From contig NZ_JABBXH010000004.1 in NCBI RefSeq assembly GCF_012932965.1, forward strand, positions 62,001-126,000: DNA of 64,000 bases, in the 5' to 3' direction. The notes beneath the pieces are model-generated. The model was given only the letters and a program-made list of their open reading frames with translations. It was not told where the DNA came from and did no database searches. The position numbers and the translations under genes are program-made. This DNA comes from Thalassotalea algicola (GTDB lineage Bacteria; Pseudomonadota; Gammaproteobacteria; Enterobacterales; Alteromonadaceae). This document shows, in pieces, positions 8,630-16,840 of the stretch. How positions within the stretch are numbered: position 1 is the first letter of the stretch; each line of letters starts with the position of its first letter.

Positions 8630-9664
8630 TTATCCCTCTACCACTTGCCAAGTCATTTCTTCACCGGCTTTAATTGGCACTACCACGTCGGAACCAAATG
8701 CCATAGTTTCAGGTACTGGCCAACTCAATTTTTCAATAGTAATGGTATCGTTATTAACAGGTAATCGGTAAAAGTTGGGGCCATTTAGGCTGGCAAAGGC
8801 TTCTAACTTATCTAATGCATTTTCTTGCTCAAATACTTCAGCGTATAATTCGATTGCGGCATGCGCGGTATATGAACCCGCACAACCACAAGCGCTTTCT
8901 TTTGCATGTTTAGCGTGTGGTGCCGAATCTGTACCTAGAAAGAATTTTTCATTACCACTAGTTGCTGCTTCAACTAAAGCCTGTTGGTGAATGTTTCGTT
9001 TTAAAATTGGTAAACAGAAAAAGTGTGGGCGAATACCGCCTGCAAGCATATGATTTCGATTATAAAGCAGATGGTGAGCGGTAATTGTCGCTCCAACGTT
9101 TTTACCTGCCGCCTTAACAAAGTCAACTGCATTTTTAGTGGTAATGTGCTCTAAAACGACTTTTAAATCGGGGTAGTTTGCAACTAACGGCTTTAAAATA
9201 GTGTCGATAAATTCAGCTTCTCGGTCAAAAATATCAATTTCTTTGTCTGTAACTTCGCCATGGATTAATAATGGCATGTCATGCTCTTGCATTGCCGCTA
9301 TTACATCACTGATGTTATTTACATCCGTTACTCCAGAAGAAGAGTTCGTAGTAGCACCTGCTGGGTATAGTTTTGCCGCATATACCAAGCCACTAGCCTT
9401 CGCTTCTGCAATATCAGCTGGCGTTGTGTTGTCTGTTAAATATAACACCATCAATGGCTTGAACCCTTCACGTGGATTGGCTGCCATAATGCGTTCATGA
9501 TATTCAGTTGCACCTTTAGCATTTACTACTGGTGGAACTAAATTTGGCATAACAATAGCTCGGCCGAAATAACGGCTTATATCTTCGACGGTATTTGTTA
9601 ACACTTCGCCATCGCGTAAATGTACATGCCAATCATCTGGGCGAGTTATAGTTAAACGTGTCAT
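8630..9664 (-). CDS. pyrC: Dihydroorotase, PyrC type
   Basis: This 344-residue protein matches the class II dihydroorotase of enterics (about 348). It has the metal pair HVHLRDG, the carbamylated lysine region [15 protein letters not shown], metal histidines in LIHGE and LEHITT, and the late Asp in GTDSAPH. The enzyme closes carbamoyl-aspartate to dihydroorotate, the third step of pyrimidine synthesis, in the cytosol. It is first in a minus-strand operon with the QueD-like gene, the M23 peptidase and the binding protein. The upstream yejK gene ends 29 bp away. Confidence 0.96.
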   Translation of the reverse strand: MTRLTITRPDDWHVHLRDGEVLTNTVEDISRYFGRAIVMPNLVPPVVNAKGATEYHERIMAANPREGFKPLMVLYLTDNTTPADIAEAKASGLVYAAKLYPAGATTNSSSGVTDVNNISDVIAAMQEHDMPLLIHGEVTDKEIDIFDREAEFIDTILKPLVANYPDLKVVLEHITTKNAVDFVKAAGKNVGATITAHHLLYNRNHMLAGGIRPHFFCLPILKRNIHQQALVEAATSGNEKFFLGTDSAPHAKHAKESACGCAGSYTAHAAIELYAEVFEQENALDKLEAFASLNGPNFYRLPVNNDTITIEKLSWPVPETMAFGSDVVVPIKAGEEMTWQVVEG

Positions 9665-9693
9665 TCAATTTCCTTAAAACTAATGCTGAACAA

Positions 9694-10728
9694 TTATTCT
9701 TCGTTATTAAGTAACTGTAATAATTGTTCTTTTAAATTTGGTGGTACTTTATAAATCGTTAAGCTGTCATTGGCCGCATTATACACTACATCTTGGCCAA
9801 AGTGACTACGCTCAAAGCTAATGCTAATACCGTTGCCGTAACCTGAATATTTGGTCACTTTATTAACTATAGCCTGATCATGTGGGAAGCTATCTTCGAT
9901 TTGATAATCTTGTTCTTGGCAAAATTGATAAAAACCTTCGCCTTCTTCATTTTTTGAAACGACTTTATCAACTTCCTTTAATGAAACATCTTGAGCAGAC
10001 TCTTTCTGCTCTTTACAGTAACTCAACAGCTCTTTTCGTGTTTGTTGCTTTTCATCGGCATCTAGTTGATTAACACTGACATAGTCTTCGACGGCTTGAA
10101 CTAATGCTTGTGTTTGCGCTTTGGCATTTAATCCTTCTTCACAACCTAAAAAGTCCAAGAAGAAATCAGAAACCTTACGTCCAGCACGACCTCTAATAAA
10201 AGTAACGTACCTATCCCCTTGCGGGTTTTGCTGATAATCAAATAAGTCGATACGAGCAGCTAATTGCAATTTATCGGTATCTAGATGTTGATCGGCAGAT
10301 ATGTTTAATTCACTGTCTACAGAGTAATGCTCGGATATAGGAATTATAGCGGCGATTAAATAACGCCCACCCATATGTTCATAATGACATAGCACTAAAT
10401 ATCCGGTTTCAGCTAAGTCATATTTTGTAAGTTCATTTTTTAATAAATGGGTCGCTTGATGGCTAAAGGCGTTGAAGTCTTGCATGTCGGAAAGGTAGCT
10501 CTCCATTACATCGACAAATCTCGCTTCATCGCCTTCTGCAGGCATAGTCGAAAAATGACCATAGCCTTTATTACCTTTTTTATTGTAGATATTGTGCAGC
10601 GAATCCATAAAACTTTGAATTTTTGTGCCTACTTCAAGGCTTTCTGCGCCAAAACGGATAACAACTTCGCCTGTTTCTTCTTTTTTAGTAAGAAAATGCA
10701 GGGCAATATTAGAAATATTTAAACTCAT
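9694..10728 (-). CDS. yejK: Nucleoid-associated protein YejK (NdpA)
   Basis: This 344-residue protein has the YejK/NdpA pattern, including the GRAGRKVSDFFLDFLGC segment and a C-terminal SISFERSHFG strand. In E. coli YejK is a nucleoid-associated protein that interacts with topoisomerases and spermidine. It is divergent from yejL-yejM, the conserved yejKLM arrangement, with about 70 bp of AT-rich promoter region between. The family call is strong. Confidence 0.93.
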   Translation of the reverse strand: MSLNISNIALHFLTKKEETGEVVIRFGAESLEVGTKIQSFMDSLHNIYNKKGNKGYGHFSTMPAEGDEARFVDVMESYLSDMQDFNAFSHQATHLLKNELTKYDLAETGYLVLCHYEHMGGRYLIAAIIPISEHYSVDSELNISADQHLDTDKLQLAARIDLFDYQQNPQGDRYVTFIRGRAGRKVSDFFLDFLGCEEGLNAKAQTQALVQAVEDYVSVNQLDADEKQQTRKELLSYCKEQKESAQDVSLKEVDKVVSKNEEGEGFYQFCQEQDYQIEDSFPHDQAIVNKVTKYSGYGNGISISFERSHFGQDVVYNAANDSLTIYKVPPNLKEQLLQLLNNEE

Positions 10729-10800
10729 AATTAAAGGTCAGTATTATATTGATATTGCTTTTGATAAACTTAGCAAATTATTATTTATATTAAATTAATT

Positions 10801-11016
10801 ATGCCTATTGTATCTAAGTATTCGAATGAACGTGTAGAAAAAATTATCGATAACTTGTTAAATGTACTTATAGAAGAAAAAGCAAGTGCAGATCTGTCAC
10901 TAATGTGTTTGGGTAATGTTGTTACTGAAGTGGTTCATCAACAAGTGCCTCAAGCCCAGCAAGAACAGATAGTAGATAACTTTGCTAAAGCGTTAGCACA
11001 ATCAGTAAAAAAATAA
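10801..11016 (+). CDS. yejL: YejL family protein
   Basis: This 71-residue protein matches YejL (DUF1414) in length and sequence: it starts [15 protein letters not shown] and has the conserved [13 protein letters not shown] centre. Its biochemical role is not known. It precedes yejM by 21 bp in the same direction, and the two are commonly linked. No signal peptide or membrane segment is visible. Confidence 0.93.
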   Translation: MPIVSKYSNERVEKIIDNLLNVLIEEKASADLSLMCLGNVVTEVVHQQVPQAQQEQIVDNFAKALAQSVKK

Positions 11017-11037
11017 TAAAAAGAGATTTCAATACTT

Positions 11038-12714
11038 ATGGTGTCGTTTGAGTCTAAACCCTACAGTAAAAAGCTGCTGCATTTAATAAGTTGGAGCCAC
11101 TGGTTCACTTTTTTCAATATAATCGCTGCTATATTGCTTTCAACAGTTTACCTCATTAATGAAGCATCACCTGAAACGTTAACAGGCCATATTTATTTAA
11201 TCACAACGTGGTTAAGTCATATGGCCTTTCTTACATTTATCATTTTTGTTTTATCTGTTTTTCCGCTCACCCTATTAATACCAAGAACGCGATTTATAAG
11301 GGCAAGTGCCTCCGTTATCTTTACTATTGTGCTAGTACTATTGTTGCTAGACGCCTTTGTTTATAGCCGTTTGGGTTATCATATTAATGCGTCTTCAGGC
11401 TCACAAATCATTGAATTGATTAGCAGTGAAATTCGTGAAGACAGACGAAGTTTTTGGTTCGTTACAATAGTTGTAAGTTTGTTGATTCTAACTTTTGAAT
11501 TACTTGCCAGTAATTATGCTTGGAAACATCTACAGCAATTACAAAAAACAGTATTTGCCAGATTTATTGTTTTTGGCTTAGTCGTCGCATTTTTTATAAG
11601 CCACCTAATGCATATTTGGGCCGACGCAAACTTAGAATATGACGTATTAAAACAAGATACAATTTTGCCTATGTCTTATCCAACAACGGCAAAAACATTA
11701 TTAACTAAGTATGGTTTGTTTAACAAAGACGATTATATGGAACGAAAAACAAGTCCATTAAGTTTTAATGAACCAATGCCAAGCTATCCTGTTATTGGTC
11801 AGTGTAATGCGCAGCAAATTAATAACACGACGTTTTTAATATTGTCGAAACAAACCCTATCAGCGGATTTAATTGAGCAATTTGCTCAACGTTCAACATC
11901 TTCTACGATTCGATTTAATCAACATATCGACAATGCAACTACGGAAAACGCTTGGTTTAATTTGTTTTATGGCTTACCGACTATCTATCAACAGACAATT
12001 AAAGAAAGTGGTGATTCATCGGTGCTTTTTCAGGCTTTAAAGCAGCTAAACCTTAAATCGAGCTTCACTCAAGTAAACAGCAATGAATCAAATGAAGAGC
12101 CTATTTGGTTTTTAAATGATTTTGGGAAATCTGAGCAAAAAAGCAATATTGCCAGTATGATTTTTCCAGATGAACTAGCTCAGTTTGAAAACGGTTTACA
12201 TACTATTTATTTCTCGGATGACAATACCTATCAAATGGAATTATTTGTCGACGCCCTTTTACTTGCTCAAAAGCAAAAAACCAATAAAGACAACATCATC
12301 ATTAGTTCAATTGGTAATCAAGACATTAGTACGAATCTATCAAATAAGTTAGCCTTAGCCATCTGGCCGAGCAATAAATCAAAACGCGTAAACCGTTTAT
12401 CTAGTCAAATGGACGTTGTACCAACATTACTTAAGCGGTGGCTTAACTGTGGCGATAACGCTACTAAGTTAACTGCTGGTGACGATTTGTTTAAAATAAA
12501 AAGAGACCGAGTGATAGCCAATACGGTAGATAATGGCATGGTTGTATTTAATAAAGACAAATCTGTTTTTATTGATCAAAACGGCAACTTCCAAAGCTAT
12601 TCAAGCCAATTGTCTGCGCCTATTACAGAAAGTTCTGACTTTCCTTTAATGATAGACGGCGTACATTTTATAAAACGCTTTAGTCAACATCAGCAGCATA
12701 TAGGTGGCCAATAA
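11038..12714 (+). CDS. yejM: YejM/LapC (PbgA)-like inner membrane protein, sulfatase-like domain degenerate
   Basis: This 558-residue protein (E. coli YejM is 586) has five membrane segments at about residues 20-40, 60-82, 88-108, 138-158 and 175-195, followed by a periplasmic alkaline-phosphatase-fold domain. E. coli YejM senses lipopolysaccharide and protects LpxC from FtsH proteolysis through LapB. Landmark pieces such as NLFYGLP and the late SSQMDVVPTLLKRW are present. The first metal-ligand region is replaced by TTFLILSKQT, with no Asp-Asn pair, so phosphatase activity is unlikely. A short hairpin follows at 12747. Family assignment comes from domain order and the yejL linkage. Confidence 0.88.
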   Translation: MVSFESKPYSKKLLHLISWSHWFTFFNIIAAILLSTVYLINEASPETLTGHIYLITTWLSHMAFLTFIIFVLSVFPLTLLIPRTRFIRASASVIFTIVLVLLLLDAFVYSRLGYHINASSGSQIIELISSEIREDRRSFWFVTIVVSLLILTFELLASNYAWKHLQQLQKTVFARFIVFGLVVAFFISHLMHIWADANLEYDVLKQDTILPMSYPTTAKTLLTKYGLFNKDDYMERKTSPLSFNEPMPSYPVIGQCNAQQINNTTFLILSKQTLSADLIEQFAQRSTSSTIRFNQHIDNATTENAWFNLFYGLPTIYQQTIKESGDSSVLFQALKQLNLKSSFTQVNSNESNEEPIWFLNDFGKSEQKSNIASMIFPDELAQFENGLHTIYFSDDNTYQMELFVDALLLAQKQKTNKDNIIISSIGNQDISTNLSNKLALAIWPSNKSKRVNRLSSQMDVVPTLLKRWLNCGDNATKLTAGDDLFKIKRDRVIANTVDNGMVVFNKDKSVFIDQNGNFQSYSSQLSAPITESSDFPLMIDGVHFIKRFSQHQQHIGGQ

Positions 12715-12746
12715 ATAAGCGTTTAAACGCGTTTAATTACTTAGCG

Positions 12747-12764
12747 ATTGCAAAAGCAATTTTT
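12747..12764 (+). terminator. Short hairpin terminator after yejM
   Basis: ATTGC, AAAA loop, GCAAT, then TTTT. The 5-bp stem makes it a weak terminator. A second hairpin AGCTTTTT-G-AAAAAGCT (12783-12799) follows just before the tRNA. Confidence 0.4.
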
Positions 12765-12809
12765 ACGTTTAATATACGGCACAGCTTTTTGAAAAAGCTA
12801 AATATATTT

Positions 12810-12886
12810 CGGGATATAGCGCAGTCTGGTAGCGCGTGCGTCTGGGGGACGTGAGGTCGCAGGTTCAAGTCCTGCTATCCCGACCA
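12810..12886 (+). tRNA. tRNA-Pro (anticodon GGG)
   Basis: The 77-nt gene begins CGGGATA and pairs with TATCCCG before the encoded CCA end. The D-arm is GCGCAGTCTGGTAGCGC and the T-arm holds GGTTCAAGTCC. The anticodon stem TGCGT/ACGTG encloses the loop CTGGGGG, which puts GGG at positions 34-36. It is highly similar to enteric proL and decodes CCC and CCU. It is a single gene with no neighbouring tRNAs. No integrase or duplicated 3' end lies downstream, so it shows no sign of being an island target. Confidence 0.97.
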
Positions 12887-13113
12887 TACTTTTCTAGAGC
12901 CTTTTAAAGATATTTTAGGTTGTTAAAATCTTCAAATAGCTATATCTGTGTTAATTTCCTCTCCCTCAGTTCTTAGAATTAATCTTCTTACAACGAACGG
13001 TACTATAATTTGATTTAGATTTTAGTTTGACACTAATAACCTAACTCAACAATGTGAGTTAGGTTATTGGGAAAGTAAGATGTTAATGCTGTAAGTAATT
13101 AGAAAATATCACT
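12887..13113. repeat. Intergenic region with a perfect 14-bp stem-loop
   Basis: AATAACCTAACTCA (13035-13048) and TGAGTTAGGTTATT (13055-13068) are exact inverse complements around a 6-base loop. Neither side has a T run, so it is not a classic intrinsic terminator. It lies about 45 bp after the end of the minus-strand gene at 13114. It may act as a transcript end structure or be a small repeat element. I see no gene in the rest of this region. Confidence 0.7.
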
Positions 13114-13641
13114 TCAATCATGAGTGCTTTTGATAGTTACTGAAGGTGTTAAAATGGAATTTTGCGGACTTTGGTTAACAAAGTGTGGAATATACATCCC
13201 TACTTTAGATGTAGCATTCTCTGTTCTAATCAACCATCTTTTTCGTTGAAAATTAACATACACATCATAAACAGTTTCATTATCTAAAGTATTTTGTTCT
13301 ATCCAAAATTTAGTGTTTTTAATACCTATTTCAAGCCCGTTTCCTGCTACTGAAATACCTGTACCAGTGGCTCCTTCTACATAATTATCTTGAAGCTTAA
13401 CCTTTTTATTGTCGACAGATAATATAGCGTTAAAAGTCACACCAGAATTCCCTAATTCTCTAGACAATTTGACGGTTTTAATCTCGTCATCAGCGACATC
13501 TTCTCTAATTACATGTGCATATTTTTTATCAAGTTCTTTTCTTACCTCAACTCCTTTATTGATTGCCCATGTATCGATCATATAAAGTAATACGAATATG
13601 ATACTAGTAAAAGCAATTGACGATTTATTAACATACTTCAT
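13114..13641 (-). CDS. Uncharacterised membrane-anchored protein
   Basis: I do not recognise this 175-residue protein. Residues 8-27 form one hydrophobic segment (IAFTSIIFVLLYMIDTWAI), best read as an N-terminal anchor or uncleaved signal, with the rest probably periplasmic. The body is charged and strand-rich, with a glycine-rich middle (GATGTGISVAGNGLEIGI). It stands alone between tRNA-Pro and the NarL-like gene, transcribed opposite to both. The start ATG at 13641 is preceded by an A-rich stretch with GGAG (CAAAAATGGAG on the minus strand), a good ribosome site. Confidence 0.6.
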   Translation of the reverse strand: MKYVNKSSIAFTSIIFVLLYMIDTWAINKGVEVRKELDKKYAHVIREDVADDEIKTVKLSRELGNSGVTFNAILSVDNKKVKLQDNYVEGATGTGISVAGNGLEIGIKNTKFWIEQNTLDNETVYDVYVNFQRKRWLIRTENATSKVGMYIPHFVNQSPQNSILTPSVTIKSTHD

Positions 13642-14017
13642 AAATTTAACTCCATTTTTGTCCGCAAAGAATATAGCTTTATATTATGGAGAAGTGAATA
13701 CCTAAGTTGTTGATTATTTTTACAATACAATCAGGATAACCAATAAAAAAAGTTATTCTTATATTTCTCTATGCTGAAGTTGAGTAGATTCATTTAAAAA
13801 TCATCATTAAGTAAACGATATTTTGTGGCCTAACCTAGTAATAAGTACTTGAAGCGGGACATAGTTTTAAAGAAAAACCATTATGAGTCTTTTTTATGCT
13901 TAAATTTCTCTAACAAAAGAATGTTGATGCACATCAACACCAAAATCATCAATGCCCATTACCATAAGCTAATTAAAAATAACAAACTGCTATTTCCGTG
14001 CATTTGGATGTTTATCA
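13642..14017. other. 376-bp divergent intergenic region
   Basis: This region separates the membrane protein (minus) from the NarL-like gene (plus) and should hold both promoters. The clear signal is the FNR-type box at 13924-13937, listed separately. An imperfect inverted pair (GATAAC, then GTTATT) surrounds an A run near 13735-13757. I see no gene here. Confidence 0.5.
13924..13937. promoter_or_regulatory. FNR/EtrA-type binding site, perfect consensus
   Basis: TTGAT-GCAC-ATCAA matches the FNR consensus TTGAT-N4-ATCAA at all ten defined bases. It sits inside a longer inverted repeat, TGTTGATG-CA-CATCAACA (13922-13939). Its centre lies 87 bp before the NarL-like ATG at 14018, a normal distance for a promoter activator site. 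It suggests the downstream regulator-moeA pair is induced when oxygen falls. CRP prefers TGTGA half-sites and fits less well. Confidence 0.72.
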
Positions 14018-14644
14018 ATGGTTACTGATCAAGACGAACCACCCGTTAAAGTAGACGACAACTCAATTCTTATTAAAAGTTTAAAGAGTTTAATAGAAAA
14101 AGAAAAAAAGAGTTTCCCTAATACAGCTGCATCGTCTGATACTCAAGCTATAGTGATGTTGGATAATTGCGCCCCTGTGCTACTTTCGTTAAATTTAAAT
14201 GAAAATCAAAACACTGCTAGCAAAGGAAATAATGTTTCAACTCGCCTTGTTGTGCTGACTGTTTCAGAAGATAATCAAGAAGTTCTTTCAGCAATAGATT
14301 GTGCTAGTCATAGTAACTTACTAGAAAATAACCACCTTAATGAGTTGATAGAAAAAATAAAAAAAGCCACACTTAAAGCAAATGTGGACTTTAAGCCAAG
14401 CAAAGACAAAACAATAAAAAGCAACGGGGCTTTTTCTTCCCTCACCTGTCGAGAGCTTGAAATTTTGAACCTTATTGCCAAAGGATTAAGTAATAAGCTC
14501 ATTGCCCGAGAACTCAATATTTCCGACGGTACAGTAAAAGTACATGTTAAACATTTATTGAAAAAGCTTAAGTTAAAATCACGTGTAGAAGCAGCGGTTT
14601 GGATGATTAACAATATGACTAATCAACCGCTAAAACTAAAATAG
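14018..14644 (+). CDS. NarL/NarP-type transcription regulator with degenerate receiver domain
   Basis: This 208-residue protein has a LuxR/GerE helix-turn-helix at about residues 140-205. It is almost the same as the E. coli NarL output domain: NKLIARELNISDGTVKVHVK, then LLKKLKLKSRVEAAVW. The N-terminus aligns with the NarL receiver: VDDN for the acidic pocket, LVVLTVSED for the switch strand, and DELIEKI-like helix 5. Two key residues are lost: the phospho-acceptor Asp is Ser57 (LLSLN, where NarL has LLDLN), and the conserved Lys is Glu103. It therefore probably binds NarL-like heptamer sites without phosphorylation. No sensor kinase is adjacent. moeA follows 17 bp later. Confidence 0.85.
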   Translation: MVTDQDEPPVKVDDNSILIKSLKSLIEKEKKSFPNTAASSDTQAIVMLDNCAPVLLSLNLNENQNTASKGNNVSTRLVVLTVSEDNQEVLSAIDCASHSNLLENNHLNELIEKIKKATLKANVDFKPSKDKTIKSNGAFSSLTCRELEILNLIAKGLSNKLIARELNISDGTVKVHVKHLLKKLKLKSRVEAAVWMINNMTNQPLKLK

Positions 14645-14661
14645 AATAGAGAATTATTTAT

Positions 14662-15915
14662 ATGGTAGATTGTTGTAGTGCGTTTGGACTAATGCCCCTT
14701 TCGCAAGCCAAAACAAATTTATTAGACAAGATATCTTTAGTCAAAGATTCCGAAACAATTTCAATTAACAAATGTATGCAGCGAGTCAATGCTCGAAGCA
14801 TTAGCTCACCTATCAATGTTCCTTCACATAACAATTCAGCGATGGATGGCTATGCGTTTAACGGCGATTTTAGTCAAAACGAAGTTATACCAAAAGATCA
14901 TAAATTCGAGTTGATCGGAATAGCTATGGCGGGTAGTCCATTTTTAGGTGAATTAAAGCCAGGACAATGCATTCGAATTATGACTGGTGCAGTAGTGCCA
15001 GATTCTGCAAATACTGTTGAGATGCAAGAAAACATCACAGTAGCTGATTCAACTGTTCAATTAAACCAATCATTAAAAATAGATAATCACATTCGCAAAG
15101 CGGGTGAAGATATTACAATAGGTCAAACCGTATTTGAAGAAGGTCATTTGTTTAGTGCCACAGACGTTGGTTTACTAGCATCCTTAGGCGTCGAAAACGT
15201 TTATGTAAAACGCCGCCCAAAAGTCGCGGTATTTTCTACAGGCGATGAATTAAAGTCTGCAGGTCAGTCTTTATCTCTTGGCGATATCTATGAAAGTAAC
15301 AGTCATGTAGTGATCGCCATGTTAGAGAAAATGAATGTCGAAGTTATTGATTTAGGCATTATTGAAGATGATTATGAAAAGATTAAGCAGGCCTTTATAA
15401 AGGCAGACGAATTAGCTGATGCTGTTATTAGTTCTGGTGGTGTTTCTGTTGGTGATGCAGATTATACAAAGGACGTTTTAGGTGAATTAGGGCATATCGA
15501 TTTTTGGAAAATTGCGATTAAACCAGGTAAGCCGTTTGCGTTTGGGCAACTACCAAATAGCGTGTTTTTTGGATTGCCTGGAAACCCTGTTTCAGCAACT
15601 GTGACCTTTCATCTATTGGGCGTACCTGCACTTAAAAAAATGATGGGTACAGATTTTTCTGATCCAATGTTAATTCCTGCTGTAACAACTGATCGTATTA
15701 GAAAGCGAGCAGGTAGAATGGATTTTCAGCGCGGTGTCGCAAATATTAATTTAAATGGTCAGCTTGAAGTTTTGCCTCTAGCAAAACAGGGCTCTGGTAT
15801 ACTGTCGTCAATTTCAAAAGCCAATTGCTATATAGTGTTAGAGCAAAGTCACGAAGGCTGTAATGCTGGCGAAAAAGTCAATATCCAACTTTTTGACCAT
15901 ATAATTGGAAGATAA
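14662..15915 (+). CDS. moeA: Molybdopterin molybdotransferase MoeA
   Basis: This 417-residue protein matches MoeA (E. coli 411). It has the SAMDGYAF loop, GQCIRIMTGAVVP, GDEL, SSGGVSVGDADY with the catalytic Asp, and the late GLPGNPVSA. The enzyme inserts molybdate into adenylylated molybdopterin to finish the cofactor used by nitrate, DMSO, TMAO and formate enzymes. Linkage to a NarL-type regulator with an FNR box upstream fits anaerobic use. The usual partner moeB is absent. A strong bidirectional terminator follows. Confidence 0.95.
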   Translation: MVDCCSAFGLMPLSQAKTNLLDKISLVKDSETISINKCMQRVNARSISSPINVPSHNNSAMDGYAFNGDFSQNEVIPKDHKFELIGIAMAGSPFLGELKPGQCIRIMTGAVVPDSANTVEMQENITVADSTVQLNQSLKIDNHIRKAGEDITIGQTVFEEGHLFSATDVGLLASLGVENVYVKRRPKVAVFSTGDELKSAGQSLSLGDIYESNSHVVIAMLEKMNVEVIDLGIIEDDYEKIKQAFIKADELADAVISSGGVSVGDADYTKDVLGELGHIDFWKIAIKPGKPFAFGQLPNSVFFGLPGNPVSATVTFHLLGVPALKKMMGTDFSDPMLIPAVTTDRIRKRAGRMDFQRGVANINLNGQLEVLPLAKQGSGILSSISKANCYIVLEQSHEGCNAGEKVNIQLFDHIIGR

Positions 15916-15930
15916 TTAGTAAAAAACGTT

Positions 15931-15967
15931 AAAAAAGCCACCCTTTGAAATAAAGGGTGGCTTTTTT
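15931..15967. terminator. Bidirectional terminator between moeA and ubiV
   Basis: AAAAAAGCCACCCTTT, a 5-base loop, then AAAGGGTGGCTTTTTT. It is perfectly paired with T runs on both strands and serves the two convergent genes. Confidence 0.93.
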
Positions 15968-15971
15968 ATTA

Positions 15972-16832
15972 TTAACCGATGTGAATACCTGCTATTTGAT
16001 GCCAATAACCATTACTGTGCCCTGATGATAACGGTATAGATTGTTGGTTTTTCAGCTGTTTCAGTACGTTAAAAGCATTATCACTTTCTGGGTGTACTCG
16101 CATAATATCCACAAGCCCCATCATACTTTGTTGTTCAGCTGTCAAGTTGTAGCACTCACCTGACATAGTTTGAATGCCATTTAATACAAATAAATTATCG
16201 CCTTCTTGGCTCTTTGTTATCCGGCCGGTAGGATAATTAATGCAACAAAGCTGACAATCATCTTTATCTCTATCTTCAGATCTTGCAGTAAAACAGCGAG
16301 CAGAAAATGCTAGAGGTAAGTGACCATAACTGGTTACTTCAATTTCAAATTTATCTCTAATACCTATTTCTTCACACTGCTTTACAACATTCACTAATTT
16401 ATCTCGTGAAAGCTCGACAGGCATGCACCACCGAGACATACCTTGTTTATATAGTAGCTCAAGCGTGTGATGGTTATAAATATTAAGTGCACTACCTGCA
16501 ACGAAAGGTAAGTTATGACTTGAAAGCTGTTGTATAGCCGCCATATCATTTGCTTCAACTAGAAAGTCACCATTATCACAATAACGTTTGAGTTCATTTA
16601 ACTCTGAAGGTGCCTCAAGCAATACCATGGTAGAAAGTACCACTTGTTTACCACTTGTTGCCAAATCTTTAGCTATGGCTAAATAATCTTTAAGCTTAAG
16701 TTCTCGTCTTTTACTGCAAACCGACTCACCCAAATAAATAATGTCAGCATTACTTTCTTTAGCTTGACGATAAAAACTTTCGACTTTAGCTTTAGGCCAA
16801 AAATATAATATATTTCCCAATGAATACTTCAT
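15972..16832 (-). CDS. ubiV: Anaerobic ubiquinone hydroxylation protein UbiV (U32 peptidase-like)
   Basis: This 286-residue protein is in the U32 family and matches YhbV/UbiV: YLGESVCSKRREL at about residue 33, EVTSYGHLPLAFSARCF, and the cysteine cluster DDCQLCC. In E. coli, UbiV pairs with UbiU, and both carry a 4Fe-4S cluster. Together with UbiT they allow O2-independent hydroxylation steps of ubiquinone synthesis. The cysteines expected for the cluster (near residues 39, 179, 192-196) are present. It follows ubiU by 8 bp on the same strand. Confidence 0.92.
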   Translation of the reverse strand: MKYSLGNILYFWPKAKVESFYRQAKESNADIIYLGESVCSKRRELKLKDYLAIAKDLATSGKQVVLSTMVLLEAPSELNELKRYCDNGDFLVEANDMAAIQQLSSHNLPFVAGSALNIYNHHTLELLYKQGMSRWCMPVELSRDKLVNVVKQCEEIGIRDKFEIEVTSYGHLPLAFSARCFTARSEDRDKDDCQLCCINYPTGRITKSQEGDNLFVLNGIQTMSGECYNLTAEQQSMMGLVDIMRVHPESDNAFNVLKQLKNQQSIPLSSGHSNGYWHQIAGIHIG

Positions 16833-16840
16833 GACTCCCC

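Noticed and set aside
8775-9500. Open frames on the plus strand inside pyrC
   Set aside because: They are opposite-strand shadows of a well-conserved gene and carry no ribosome site or family motif.
12810-12886. tRNA-Pro as an island insertion site
   Set aside because: No integrase is directly downstream and no repeated tRNA 3' end was seen. The recombinase at 5264 is far upstream.
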